NCBI GenBank assembly: GCA_014238415.1
Contig: JABABA010000003.1
Location: forward strand, 124,001-188,000
Source of the DNA: Planctomycetota bacterium
GTDB taxonomy: Bacteria > Planctomycetota > UBA1135 > GCA-002686595
DNA length: 64,000 nucleotides
Direction: 5' to 3'
Positions 1 through 7,592 of this stretch are shown here, piece by piece; positions within the stretch are counted from its first letter, which is position 1, and each line of letters starts with the position of its first letter. Under the pieces are notes generated by a model, which saw only the letters and a program-made list of their open reading frames with translations, had not been told where the DNA came from and ran no database searches. Made by a program: the position numbers and the translations under genes.

Positions 1-258
1 TCCGCACAACTGCAACAGGTCCGCGCCACTCGTCTTCATCAAAGAACCGAGAGCATCGGAGTCACCGTTCACCGCCACCAAGACACTGGACTTGTTCGCG
101 GGAACGGCCGCAACCAGAGACACGAGATCTTGAAGAGAAACATGGCGGGGAGAACCCTCATGATGCACAAAGCCAAAGAGATCCGCTCCTGCCCCAACTG
201 CGCCGTGCACATCTTCAACCCGAGTCAGCCCGCAGATTTTGACCGTGCCCGGTTTCAT
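1..258 (-). CDS. trpF: Phosphoribosylanthranilate isomerase TrpF, N-terminal part (cut by window edge)
   Basis: TrpF converts N-(5-phosphoribosyl)anthranilate to the carboxyphenylaminodeoxyribulose phosphate used by TrpC. Only the first 86 codons are inside the window; no stop is reached. The visible protein starts MKPGTVKICGLTRVEDV, which carries the family signature KICGLT with the catalytic Cys at residue 9, followed by GADLFGFVHH and SPRHV, the beginning of the (beta/alpha)8 barrel. The ATG (258-256) overlaps the trpC stop (257-255) as ATGA, so trpF is the fifth gene of the trp operon and is probably translationally coupled to trpC. trpB and trpA would be expected further on, outside the window. 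Confidence 0.9.
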   Translation of the reverse strand, partial: MKPGTVKICGLTRVEDVHGAVGAGADLFGFVHHEGSPRHVSLQDLVSLVAAVPANKSSVLVAVNGDSDALGSLMKTSGADLLQLCG

Positions 259-1061
259 GCCTCCAGCACCTCACTCCAACTCCGCAGAGTCGCTTCGGGG
301 TCTTCCGAGCGCATGAGAGCCGTGCCCACCAAAGCCGCATCCGCTCCTGTGGCGCGCACACGCAAGAGGTCTTCCGGACCATACAAGCCTGACTCCGCCA
401 CCGACAGGACACCCTCTGGGATGAGGGGCAAGATGCGCTCGACCGTAGCCAGGTCAATCGAAAAATCCCGCAAGTCACGGGCGTTGACTCCGATGGCACC
501 AACACCAATAGACGCACAATCAAGTCGTGCGGCCCGTTCCAGTTCCCCTTCGTTGTGGATCTCCACCAAGGTGAAGAGTCCCTGCTCCCTGGCGCACACC
601 GCCAGTTCTTCGAGCAGGGCGTCCTCCAAGCAAGCGCAGATCAAGAGCACCCCATCCGCTCCCATGGGCACGCTTTCGAGCACCATCTGAGTTGAGATCA
701 GGAAGTCCTTACGAAGGCGAGGCAGCCCCGCGGATTGCACCACGGCAAGGTCCCGGGGATGGCCGCCAAAGTGCTCTTCTTCAGTCAGGATCGAAAGGGC
801 CGCAGCGCCTCCGCGGGCATAGGCCTCGGCCCTCGAGGAAAGATCAACCTCTTTGGAAAGCTGCCCCAGCGAAGGGGCCCGGCGTTTGCACTCAGCGATC
901 AGCGACAGGCCGGGAGCGCCAAGGGCAGTGCGAAACAACTCAAGAGAACCTGTGGCATCGATCTTCTCCACTGGCTGGCGCTCACCAGCCCTGACCGCCA
1001 CCGATTGCAGGATCGGATCCAGCCGTGTGCCGGTCAGCCGTACTCCAGCAGGCAAGCTCAC
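255..1061 (-). CDS. trpC: Indole-3-glycerol phosphate synthase TrpC
   Basis: Catalyses ring closure of the TrpF product to indole-3-glycerol phosphate in the cytoplasm. About 268 residues, a normal stand-alone length. Recognisable barrel motifs: LIAECKRRAPS (phosphate site and catalytic Lys), LRKDFLI, LVEIHNEGEL, IGVNARDL (usually IGxNNRDL, here Ala replaces an Asn) and SVAESGLYG, then ALVGTALMR. I chose GTG at 1061, which overlaps the trpD stop as GTGA exactly like the other trp junctions; an ATG 30 nt upstream (1091) would give a 278-residue protein with an N-terminal tail not typical of the family. The end overlaps trpF by 4 nt. Confidence 0.93.
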   Translation of the reverse strand: MSLPAGVRLTGTRLDPILQSVAVRAGERQPVEKIDATGSLELFRTALGAPGLSLIAECKRRAPSLGQLSKEVDLSSRAEAYARGGAAALSILTEEEHFGGHPRDLAVVQSAGLPRLRKDFLISTQMVLESVPMGADGVLLICACLEDALLEELAVCAREQGLFTLVEIHNEGELERAARLDCASIGVGAIGVNARDLRDFSIDLATVERILPLIPEGVLSVAESGLYGPEDLLRVRATGADAALVGTALMRSEDPEATLRSWSEVLEA

Positions 1062-2074
1062 GCGCCTACCGCCTGGGAAAGTTGCACCCACTGTTCCAAG
1101 CGATCCTTGGCCGCGCCCGAATCCAAGGCCTCGGCGGCCAACTGTAGGCCCTCTTCGGCACTCGCAGCTAACTCAGCCAGCACAAGAGCCGCCGACACGT
1201 TGTAGAGCAGTGCATCCCGCAGAGGCCCGCCGTCACCGACCAGCAGACGCTGCAAGATGCCCGCATTGTGCTGCGCATCACCCCCCGCCAATGCGGAAAC
1301 GGGCGCCGCGTCCAGACCCAGCTTCACTCCTTGTGCCTCAAAGGACTCCAAAGAACCCACACAGCGCACCATGTTGGGGCCATCCAAAGTCAACTCATCC
1401 GCACCGCCGCCCCCATGAACCACGAGCGCGCGCTCATGGCCCAGGGACTCCAAAATCGATGCCACCTCCTCAATCCGGGATCCATCAGAAACCCCCACCA
1501 GCTGACGACGCACAGCACCGGGGTTTGCGAGGGGGCCCAGAGAATTGAAAATCGTGCGAATTCCCAATGCCTTGCGCACAGCTCCCGCATGGCGCATGGC
1601 CGGATGATAAAGGGGCGCGTGCAGGTAAGTGATGCCAACCTGCTCGAGCACTTCCCGGGCCTGTTCCGGGGTCAACTCAATGCAAACCCCAAGTGCTTCC
1701 AACAGGTCCGCGGATCCGGACTTGGAAGAAGCCGCTCGGTTGCCGTGCTTGACGACCCGGGCTCCCGCAGCGGCGGCCACCAGGGCAGCCGCGGTGGATA
1801 GATTGAAAGTGCCGAGACCGTCACCTCCAGTGCCACAGGTGTCGATGGCATCTGGATAGGAATGCTCGAAGGGCAACATGCTGCCACGCAATGCACGCAC
1901 GGCTCCGAGCAATTCATCCCGGGTCTCCCGCCGTTGAGCCAAACTGGCCAGGAGCGCAGCCAGGACCAGGGGATCTGCGTTGCCACCCAGAACCTCTCCG
2001 AAAACCTCTTCGCACTCCGTACTGCTCAGCCTCGCGCCCCCCTGCACAGCGGTCAGTGCCTCGCGTGTGTTCAC
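1058..2074 (-). CDS. trpD: Anthranilate phosphoribosyltransferase TrpD
   Basis: Transfers phosphoribosyl from PRPP to anthranilate. 338 residues, full length. The hallmark glycine-rich PRPP site DTCGTGGDGLGTFNLST is near residue 80, followed by VVKHGNRAASSKSGSADLLEALG (metal and anthranilate sites), then HPAMRH and RTIFNSLGPLANP. The start codon is GTG (2074-2072), overlapping the trpG stop as GTGA. Not fused to trpG, unlike enterobacterial TrpGD. Third structural gene of trpEGDCF. Confidence 0.95.
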   Translation of the reverse strand: MNTREALTAVQGGARLSSTECEEVFGEVLGGNADPLVLAALLASLAQRRETRDELLGAVRALRGSMLPFEHSYPDAIDTCGTGGDGLGTFNLSTAAALVAAAAGARVVKHGNRAASSKSGSADLLEALGVCIELTPEQAREVLEQVGITYLHAPLYHPAMRHAGAVRKALGIRTIFNSLGPLANPGAVRRQLVGVSDGSRIEEVASILESLGHERALVVHGGGGADELTLDGPNMVRCVGSLESFEAQGVKLGLDAAPVSALAGGDAQHNAGILQRLLVGDGGPLRDALLYNVSAALVLAELAASAEEGLQLAAEALDSGAAKDRLEQWVQLSQAVGA

Positions 2075-2676
2075 AGGCTGCTCCCTGGACTGCGCGTGGC
2101 CACGGGCTCTCCCGCAGCAGCCAGAAAGTTCGCCAGGATGCGGGTGCCCAGGGGAGTCAGAATCGACTCGGGATGGAACTGCACTCCAAAACGCGGGCCG
2201 CGGGTGTCCTGCACTGCCATCACATGCCCCTCCTCAGTCCAAGCGATCAGCTCCAAATGCTTCGGAAGGCTGGCCCGCTCGGCCACCAAGGAGTGATAGC
2301 GCGCACAGGGCAATGGACTCTGAATACCGCGAAACAAGGGCCCCTTGGCGTGGTGCACCATGCTCGCCTTGCCATGCACCGGCGAAGGATCCACCAGCAG
2401 CTTGCCGCCAGCCTGCTCCACAAGTGCCTGGTGCCCAAGACAAACCCCCAACACCGGTGTGCTGCAATCGAGAGCAGCGAGTAATTCCAGCGTTATGCCC
2501 GCGTCCTTGGGGCGACCCGGTCCCGGAGAAATCACCAGCGCCGAAGCTTCCAGAGCCAGGGCCTGTTCGCACGTCAAGGCATCGTTTCGCCGCACCACAA
2601 CCTCGGCACCCAAAGCGGCCAGGACCTGCACCAGGTTGTAGGTGAAGGAATCGTAGTTGTCGATCAAGAGAATCAT
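2071..2676 (-). CDS. trpG: Anthranilate synthase glutaminase subunit TrpG
   Basis: Class I glutamine amidotransferase that supplies ammonia to TrpE. 201 residues. It starts MILLIDNYDSFTYNLVQ, has the oxyanion strand ISPGPGRPKDAG, the nucleophile elbow GVCLGHQAL (Cys about residue 79) and the catalytic His-Glu pair in VQFHPESIL. A single such gene could also serve p-aminobenzoate synthase (PabA), but its place between trpE and trpD with 4-nt overlaps on both sides (ATGA with trpE, GTGA with trpD) makes TrpG the main role. Confidence 0.94.
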   Translation of the reverse strand: MILLIDNYDSFTYNLVQVLAALGAEVVVRRNDALTCEQALALEASALVISPGPGRPKDAGITLELLAALDCSTPVLGVCLGHQALVEQAGGKLLVDPSPVHGKASMVHHAKGPLFRGIQSPLPCARYHSLVAERASLPKHLELIAWTEEGHVMAVQDTRGPRFGVQFHPESILTPLGTRILANFLAAAGEPVATRSPGSSL

Positions 2677-4166
2677 GACTGAGCCTCCACCCGATTACCG
2701 CCCCGGGGTTGAAAAGCGGGTTCGGCTGCCATTGTCACTGTCTCTGCCAAAGCTCGAGCCTTGTGCAGGGTTTCTGCATGCTCCAGCTCAGGATTCGACT
2801 CCCAAACGATGCCTGCCCCCGCCTGCCAATGGACGCGATCCGCTTGCACTACGAGAGTCCGGATGGTGATGGCCAACTCCGCCGATCCTGAGCCATCAAA
2901 GTAGCCGAAAGCCCCCGCGTAGGGGCCGCGGCAACGGCCCTCCAGGGCAGTGACCAATTCCAGGGCGCGCACCTTGGGCGCTCCTGAGACCGTTCCCGCG
3001 GGAAAGCAGGCAGCGGCCAGATCCAGAGCGTCTCGACCAGCAGCGAGGCGTGACTCAACGCGACTGACCAGGTGCTGGACGCGGGGAAATTTCTCCAGCA
3101 CGGCGTGTTCGCACACTCGCACACTGCCTACCCGAGCCACCCGGCCCAGATCATTGCGCGCCAGATCGACCAGCATGTCGTGCTCTGCACGTTCCTTGGG
3201 ATCAGTCGAGAGCTCCACGCCCAAGAGGTCGTCCTGCTCCTTGTCCGCGCCACGAGGGCGTGTGCCTGCGATGGGAACGGCCTGACAAACCCCGTCGCGC
3301 AGGGAAACCAAACGCTCGGGAGAAGACCCGATCAGGGTGATGTCATCCGTGGACCAATAGAACATGTGGGGCGCGGGATTCACCAGGCGCAACACGCGAT
3401 AGAGGGTGAAAGGATCCCCAGCAAAGCGCCGTGAAAAACCCTGACTGAGGACTGCCTGAAAGACCTCCCCCTCCCCAATTCCTCGCTGCAGAGTCTCCAC
3501 CGCTTCCATGTAGACACCCGCTTCAGTTGTGCGCTCAGGCTGATCGTCCAGCAAGGTGAAGCCTTTGAAATCCCCCGCCTCTGTGAAGAGGTCCTGGGCC
3601 AGCCCTTCGAGTTTCTTCTCCGCCGCACTGCGTTCGGCAGCGCCCTTTGGACAGGCGGTGATCAGATACAACCGCTGGGTCGCGTGATCAAAGGCAACCA
3701 CATCCCGGAACAAATCAAAACAGGCGTCTGGCGCACCAAATGGATCGTTCTCCTGTCGCTTGATACGTGGCTCCAGTTCTGTGACCCACTCATGGCCAAA
3801 GAAACCAAGCCAGCCACCCACGAGAGGCGGCAGACCCGGAGGCGCCTTGGGCACCGCATGAGACTTGAGGGCCGCGCGCAAGGCTTCCAGTGCGCTGCCC
3901 TGGGTGGTGACGCTCTTGCCACCCTCGGTGACGGACACCTCTCCAGCCCGCGCTCGCAAAGACGCGCAAGGATTGACGGCCACGAAGGAATAGCGCGCCA
4001 GACGCATCACCCCCTCGACGGATTCGAGCAGCGCGCCCTGGTGGCCGCTTGCCCTCAGAGCTCGGAATGCCTGCACCGGAGTGAGGAGGTCAGCAGGCAA
4101 CACCCACCAGGCCAGTTGGTGCTGATCGGCGTCGTGATCGGTGGATCGGGAAAGAGGTGAAGTCAC
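2673..4166 (-). CDS. trpE: Anthranilate synthase component I TrpE
   Basis: Makes anthranilate from chorismate with ammonia from TrpG; first committed step to tryptophan. 497 residues. The C-terminal chorismate-binding domain shows GSSPERLV, PIAGTRPRG, DLARNDLGRVARVGSVRV, FPAGTVSGAPKVRALE and AGAGIVWESNPELEHAET, all standard for TrpE. The start codon is GTG at 4166 with no good Shine-Dalgarno sequence. It is the first structural gene behind the leader peptide and attenuator (4221-4377), and its stop overlaps the trpG ATG by 4 nt. PabB is the alternative reading; operon context argues against it. Confidence 0.95.
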   Translation of the reverse strand: MTSPLSRSTDHDADQHQLAWWVLPADLLTPVQAFRALRASGHQGALLESVEGVMRLARYSFVAVNPCASLRARAGEVSVTEGGKSVTTQGSALEALRAALKSHAVPKAPPGLPPLVGGWLGFFGHEWVTELEPRIKRQENDPFGAPDACFDLFRDVVAFDHATQRLYLITACPKGAAERSAAEKKLEGLAQDLFTEAGDFKGFTLLDDQPERTTEAGVYMEAVETLQRGIGEGEVFQAVLSQGFSRRFAGDPFTLYRVLRLVNPAPHMFYWSTDDITLIGSSPERLVSLRDGVCQAVPIAGTRPRGADKEQDDLLGVELSTDPKERAEHDMLVDLARNDLGRVARVGSVRVCEHAVLEKFPRVQHLVSRVESRLAAGRDALDLAAACFPAGTVSGAPKVRALELVTALEGRCRGPYAGAFGYFDGSGSAELAITIRTLVVQADRVHWQAGAGIVWESNPELEHAETLHKARALAETVTMAAEPAFQPRGGNRVEAQS

Positions 4167-4220
4167 ACTGAGTCTCTGGATTGGTCTTGCATGGGCTGTT
4201 CTTGCAGGCCGCAGGATAGG

Positions 4221-4260
4221 AAAAAAGAAGCGCGGGCCCCCAGAGGATCTGGGAGCCCGC
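4221..4260 (-). terminator. Rho-independent attenuator terminator before trpE
   Basis: On the minus strand GCGGGC-t-CCCAGA pairs with TCTGGG-g-GCCCGC around a 3-nt loop (12 pairs and one mismatch, 4232-4260), followed by GCTTCTTTTTT (4221-4231). The hairpin ends about 55 nt before the trpE start and its 5' arm is the same segment used by the antiterminator. Confidence 0.85.
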
Positions 4261-4348
4261 GATGAACATCAGGAAAAGGCGAAGGTTCTAAGTCTCGCAC
4301 CCCATCCGCTGCATCGCGGGCGAGGGGCACCACCACCATTGCCCCGAT
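4255..4348 (-). promoter_or_regulatory. trp attenuator: mutually exclusive leader RNA helices
   Basis: Reading the minus strand 5' to 3': segment 1 ATCGGGGC (4348-4341) lies just before the Trp codons; segment 2 GCCCGCGATG (4321-4312) lies 9 nt after them; segment 3 CATCGCGGGC (4264-4255) opens the terminator. Segment 2 pairs perfectly with segment 3 over 10 bp (antiterminator) and can instead pair with segment 1 (4+4 bp with one bulged G). A ribosome stalled at the Trp codons would mask segment 1 and favour 2:3, blocking the terminator; normal translation favours 1:2 plus terminator. A further 6-bp hairpin, GGGGCA/TGCCCC, in the leader is formed by 4345-4340 and 4329-4324, with the Trp codons exactly in its loop. 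Helices are drawn by eye, not folded. Confidence 0.82.
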
Positions 4349-4377
4349 AGGGCACTGGATTGGCTGGGGGCGGTCAT
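4288..4377 (-). CDS. trpL: trp operon leader peptide with three tandem Trp codons
   Basis: A 29-codon reading frame from ATG (4377) to TAG (4288) encodes a peptide beginning MTAPSQSSALSG, then Gln, then Trp-Trp-Trp (codons 14-16, at 4338-4330), then CPSPAMQRMGCET. An AAGGGG Shine-Dalgarno-like sequence sits just upstream. Three consecutive UGG codons in a short frame directly ahead of a terminator and trpE are diagnostic of a ribosome-mediated attenuator: starvation for charged tRNA-Trp would stall the ribosome here. It is too short for routine gene calling. The peptide itself probably has no function apart from its translation. Confidence 0.88.
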   Translation of the reverse strand: MTAPSQSSALSGQWWWCPSPAMQRMGCET

Positions 4378-4417
4378 ACGCCCCTTTAGGCCTTGAATCT
4401 TGCGTTCCATTCAACGA

Positions 4418-4445
4418 ATCCTAACCAGTCCGGGCCAGAGCGCAA
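4418..4445 (-). promoter_or_regulatory. Possible sigma70-type promoter of the trp operon
   Basis: TTGCGC (4445-4440) and TAGGAT (4423-4418) are separated by 16 nt and lie about 40 nt upstream of the trpL start, in the gap behind the aldehyde dehydrogenase gene. The match to consensus is weak (3/6 and 4/6), so this is a suggestion only. No clear TrpR-type palindrome was seen here. Confidence 0.3.
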
Positions 4446-4477
4446 GTGCCGGGCCCAGAACGAAACAGGGGATCGGC

Positions 4478-5851
4478 TCAAGCGGGCGCGGTTGCCACAG
4501 TCTTCGGAGTCGTGAACTGCCGGTGACCTTCGATGCCCCCCAAAAAGCCCACGCCAGACTGGCGGGCGCCGACCCAGGGAGTACCCGGGGCGCCGCCCAG
4601 ATAACGATTGACACCCACCTGACCAGCACGCAACCCAGCGGAAACCCGACGGCCTCGCTCCGGGTCGCCGGTCCACACATTTGCACCCAAGCCATAGACC
4701 GTGTCGTTGGCTCGCTCGACAGCTTCGTCTTCGGTGTCAAAGGAGGTCAAGCAGACCACCGGGCCAAAAGTCTCATCACGAATAACCTTCGCATCGCTCG
4801 GAGGATCGACAATCACCGTGGCGGGATAGAACCAACCAGCTCCCTGTGGGAGTTCACCACCAAGGGCAATACGCGCACCCCGTTCCCGGGCGTCCGCCAC
4901 ATGGGCAACGACATTATCCCGTTGGGCTTCACTCACCAAAGGCCCCATGCAGGTCTGCTTGACCTGGGGGTCTCCAAAAGGCCAGTTCCCCGCTTCCTGC
5001 AACACAAGCTCCTCGAAGCGTTGCGCCACGGAACGCTCCACCAGGACCCGTTCCACACTGCAACAGACCTGCCCCGTGTTGCGGAGGGAGTTCTGAGTCG
5101 CGCAGATTGCAGCGGCTTCCAGATCAGCATCTGCAAAGACCAGCAGAGGATCCTTGCCTCCGAGTTCCAGGACCAATCGTTTCAAACTGCCAGCGGCGCT
5201 GCGCATGATTGCTATGCCCGTGGCGCGGCTGCCCACAAAAGCGATCATGTCCACCTCTTCCTCCACAAGCGCAGCGCCCACTGGGCCGCCCCCTTGCAGC
5301 AGTTCCAGCACCCCATCTGGAAGATGCTCCTGAAACAGACGGGCCAGGAATGCACCGGTCAGGGGTACATGCTCGCTTGGCTTGAATACCACCGTGTTGC
5401 CCGCGCCCAGGGCAGGAATCAGGATCTGGGCTGGCATACCCACGGGAAAATTCCAGGGGGTGATGACCGCCACAACCCCGTGAGATTCCCGGGACAAGAG
5501 CACCTCGTCATCGCTGCCCGGCATGGTTTGGGGCGCAATCGCAAGGGCCACCTCATCCAACTCATCAGTCAAGTGCCTGGCATAGCCCTGCACTTCGCCA
5601 ATGGCCTGGGAAAGGGGTTTGCCCATCTCCCGGGAGAGGAGCGCTCCCAGCTCCGGAGCCGCGTCCTCCAGGCGCTTGAGAACAGTACGCAACAGGTCCA
5701 GGCGCTGGCCCGAGTCCATGCCACGCCAGGCAGGCCAGGCATTCCGGGCCCGAGCGACCTTGGCTTGAACCTCCGCTTCGGTGGCACAGGGAGTTTCCTC
5801 GATCAACTCTCCCGTGGCGGGATCAAGATTATGGATGGTGGCTTGGCTCAT
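4478..5851 (-). CDS. NAD(P)-dependent aldehyde dehydrogenase, succinate-semialdehyde dehydrogenase-like
   Basis: Oxidises an aldehyde to an acid. About 457 residues, normal for the superfamily. Motifs: ITPWNFPVGMPAQ and VFKPSEHVPLT (cofactor site), FVGSRATG, the general base Glu in LELGGKDPLLVF, and the catalytic Cys in NTGQVCCSVERV, with the late motif ETFGPVVCL. The overall spacing, MGKPLSQA and LARL fit the succinate-semialdehyde/GabD-like branch, but the substrate cannot be fixed. Start: ATG at 5851 (MSQATIHNLDP); another in-frame start at 5872 adds seven residues. It follows an SDR gene on the same strand by about 60 nt, and lies 100 nt ahead of trpL. Confidence 0.85.
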   Translation of the reverse strand: MSQATIHNLDPATGELIEETPCATEAEVQAKVARARNAWPAWRGMDSGQRLDLLRTVLKRLEDAAPELGALLSREMGKPLSQAIGEVQGYARHLTDELDEVALAIAPQTMPGSDDEVLLSRESHGVVAVITPWNFPVGMPAQILIPALGAGNTVVFKPSEHVPLTGAFLARLFQEHLPDGVLELLQGGGPVGAALVEEEVDMIAFVGSRATGIAIMRSAAGSLKRLVLELGGKDPLLVFADADLEAAAICATQNSLRNTGQVCCSVERVLVERSVAQRFEELVLQEAGNWPFGDPQVKQTCMGPLVSEAQRDNVVAHVADARERGARIALGGELPQGAGWFYPATVIVDPPSDAKVIRDETFGPVVCLTSFDTEDEAVERANDTVYGLGANVWTGDPERGRRVSAGLRAGQVGVNRYLGGAPGTPWVGARQSGVGFLGGIEGHRQFTTPKTVATAPA

Positions 5852-5912
5852 GTCCCCATGGTGCCCCAACACCAGGGCAACTGGCCAGCGGGAGCTGCAA
5901 TAATTCGAGCTC

Positions 5913-6635
5913 TTAGAGCAACCAGCCGCCAGCCACTTCCAAGTCCTGACCGATCACATGGCTCGCGTCCGAAGAGAGCAACCAACTCACCGCCGCAGCG
6001 ACTTCTTCGGGCCTGCCCCCGCGGCCGCTGGGAATACGTGCCAGACGCTCAGGATCGGATGTCTCTGAAGCGGCGCCCCTGTGAGGAATCACCCCTGGTG
6101 AAACCATGTTGACGCGCACCCCATGGGGCGCTTCCTCCAGAGCCGCAGACTTCATCCAGACCATGAGCGCGGTCTTTGCAGCGATGTAGGCAGCAGTGGT
6201 TTGACGAGCGCGAACCCCCGCCAGTCCAGCGCTTCCAAAAAACACCGCTGCCCCCTTGGAAGCCCGCAAGGGTCCTCGACTCGCATCCAAGAAATCCACC
6301 GCTGAGAGCATGTTGCTACGCCAAAGGTCCTGCACCAATTCCCGGGAGGTTTCAGAGGGCACAGCACTCGCGAACTCCCCCATGGCGTGCACGACACCGT
6401 CCAATCGGCCGGCCCTGGCCATGACCCGATTCACCACCTGTTCAGCTGCACCTGCCTCACTCAGATCTGCCTGATGCACCTGGTCTTCACCAAAGCGATC
6501 GACGAGACCCTGTCGCCCCGCAGAAGCACGATGCACACCGTGTACACACCAGCCAAGGGCCGTGAGGCGTTCCGCGCTGGCCAGGCCCAAACCCTGAGCC
6601 GCGCCGCTGATCAAGACAATGGGAGTACCGGACAC
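5913..6635 (-). CDS. SDR-family oxidoreductase
   Basis: Classical short-chain dehydrogenase/reductase, 240 residues. The N-terminal Rossmann motif is GAAQGLG (TGxxxGxG type with Ser-Gly before it), the substrate-side catalytic Tyr and Lys are in YIAAK, preceded by SAG in place of the usual Ser strand, and VNMVSPGVI follows. Resembles 3-oxoacyl-ACP reductase-like enzymes; substrate unknown. It lies between lepB and the aldehyde dehydrogenase on the same strand, about 30 and 60 nt apart, so the three may be co-transcribed without an obvious shared pathway. Confidence 0.85.
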   Translation of the reverse strand: MSGTPIVLISGAAQGLGLASAERLTALGWCVHGVHRASAGRQGLVDRFGEDQVHQADLSEAGAAEQVVNRVMARAGRLDGVVHAMGEFASAVPSETSRELVQDLWRSNMLSAVDFLDASRGPLRASKGAAVFFGSAGLAGVRARQTTAAYIAAKTALMVWMKSAALEEAPHGVRVNMVSPGVIPHRGAASETSDPERLARIPSGRGGRPEEVAAAVSWLLSSDASHVIGQDLEVAGGWLL

Positions 6636-6665
6636 GGCCCCAAGATAGCCGAAGCCCCAGGGCCT

Positions 6666-7373
6666 TCAGTTCACCCAACCGGCACGACTGAAGGGCCACA
6701 GGCGCGCACGCACCACCCCGCGCAGACAGGTCATTGGCACCTGACCAAACTCACGGCTATCGGAGCTGTGAATACGATTGTCCCCAAGTACAAAGAAATG
6801 ATTGGGGGCCACGGTGCAGTGCTTGAAGCTGGCGCTGTCGACCAGACCCGCATCCAGATAGGGCTCGTCCAGGAGTTCCCCATTGACCCAGACCTTGCCA
6901 AGGGCGATCAAGATGTCATCCTCCGGCAAGCCGATCACGCGCTTGACATAGTCCAAACTGCGATCAAGGGGATACTCCAACACAACCACGTCCCCTCGGC
7001 TCATGGGGATGATGTGGTGAAAGAAACCATCCACCACTATTCGATCGGAATTCAGGATTCCCGGAGACATGGACGACCCCCGCACCTGAGAAACGTGAAA
7101 GCAGAGGCTCCAGAGAATCGCCGCCACAGCCAGGCCCTGGGGAAGCCAGCGCAGCAGCCGGCGCGAAATGCTCAGGCCGGACAATGGCAGCTTGCCTTCA
7201 GAAGACAGGCCCAATGGAAAAACAGCGTGAGAAGAGGAAACGCGTGCGGCCGGATACTGGGCTGGCGCCATAAAATTTATCGGCGGGGCAAGCAGAGCCG
7301 CACGCGTGGTCTTGCTTTCCTGGTCCCCTTGGGGGGCACTCTTGGCCCCGAGACCCTGGAAATCCTCTTGCAT
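6666..7373 (-). CDS. lepB: Signal peptidase I
   Basis: Membrane serine-lysine protease that removes signal peptides of exported proteins. 235 residues. A proline-rich cytoplasmic start of about 65 residues precedes one membrane segment near residues 72-92 (LLRWLPQGLAVAAILWSL). The catalytic Ser is in RGSSMSPG, the Lys general base in DYVKRVIGLPEDD, and the C-terminal signature is FVLGDNRIHSSDSREFG. Shorter than E. coli LepB and with one obvious membrane segment, like Gram-positive and many other bacterial forms. The ATG at 7373 lacks a Shine-Dalgarno sequence. Divergent from the ABC exporter genes across a 219-nt gap in which I see nothing definite. Confidence 0.92.
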   Translation of the reverse strand: MQEDFQGLGAKSAPQGDQESKTTRAALLAPPINFMAPAQYPAARVSSSHAVFPLGLSSEGKLPLSGLSISRRLLRWLPQGLAVAAILWSLCFHVSQVRGSSMSPGILNSDRIVVDGFFHHIIPMSRGDVVVLEYPLDRSLDYVKRVIGLPEDDILIALGKVWVNGELLDEPYLDAGLVDSASFKHCTVAPNHFFVLGDNRIHSSDSREFGQVPMTCLRGVVRARLWPFSRAGWVN

Positions 7374-7592
7374 GCGAGCTTTATCGACATGCGCCCCCTC
7401 TCAACTTGAGCAAGGAGATGCTTCTGTCAGTGGTCTCCTCAAGGCCCTCGTACAGCACAGGTTCCAGCACAATGTTTGTTTTGAGTGGCCTCTCGCCAGG
7501 CCTGAATACCAGCGCTACACTCCCCCTCGCTGAACTGCCGGGTCCAACCCATCTCTGCAAGCTGACCAGCCGCCCCCCACCCCCTTCTCCCC

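Noticed and set aside
4400-6112. A 570-codon plus-strand frame antisense to the aldehyde dehydrogenase and SDR genes
   Set aside because: It covers two well-recognised protein families on the other strand and its translation is His/Gly/Arg/Pro-rich without motifs. GC-rich codon usage creates such frames.
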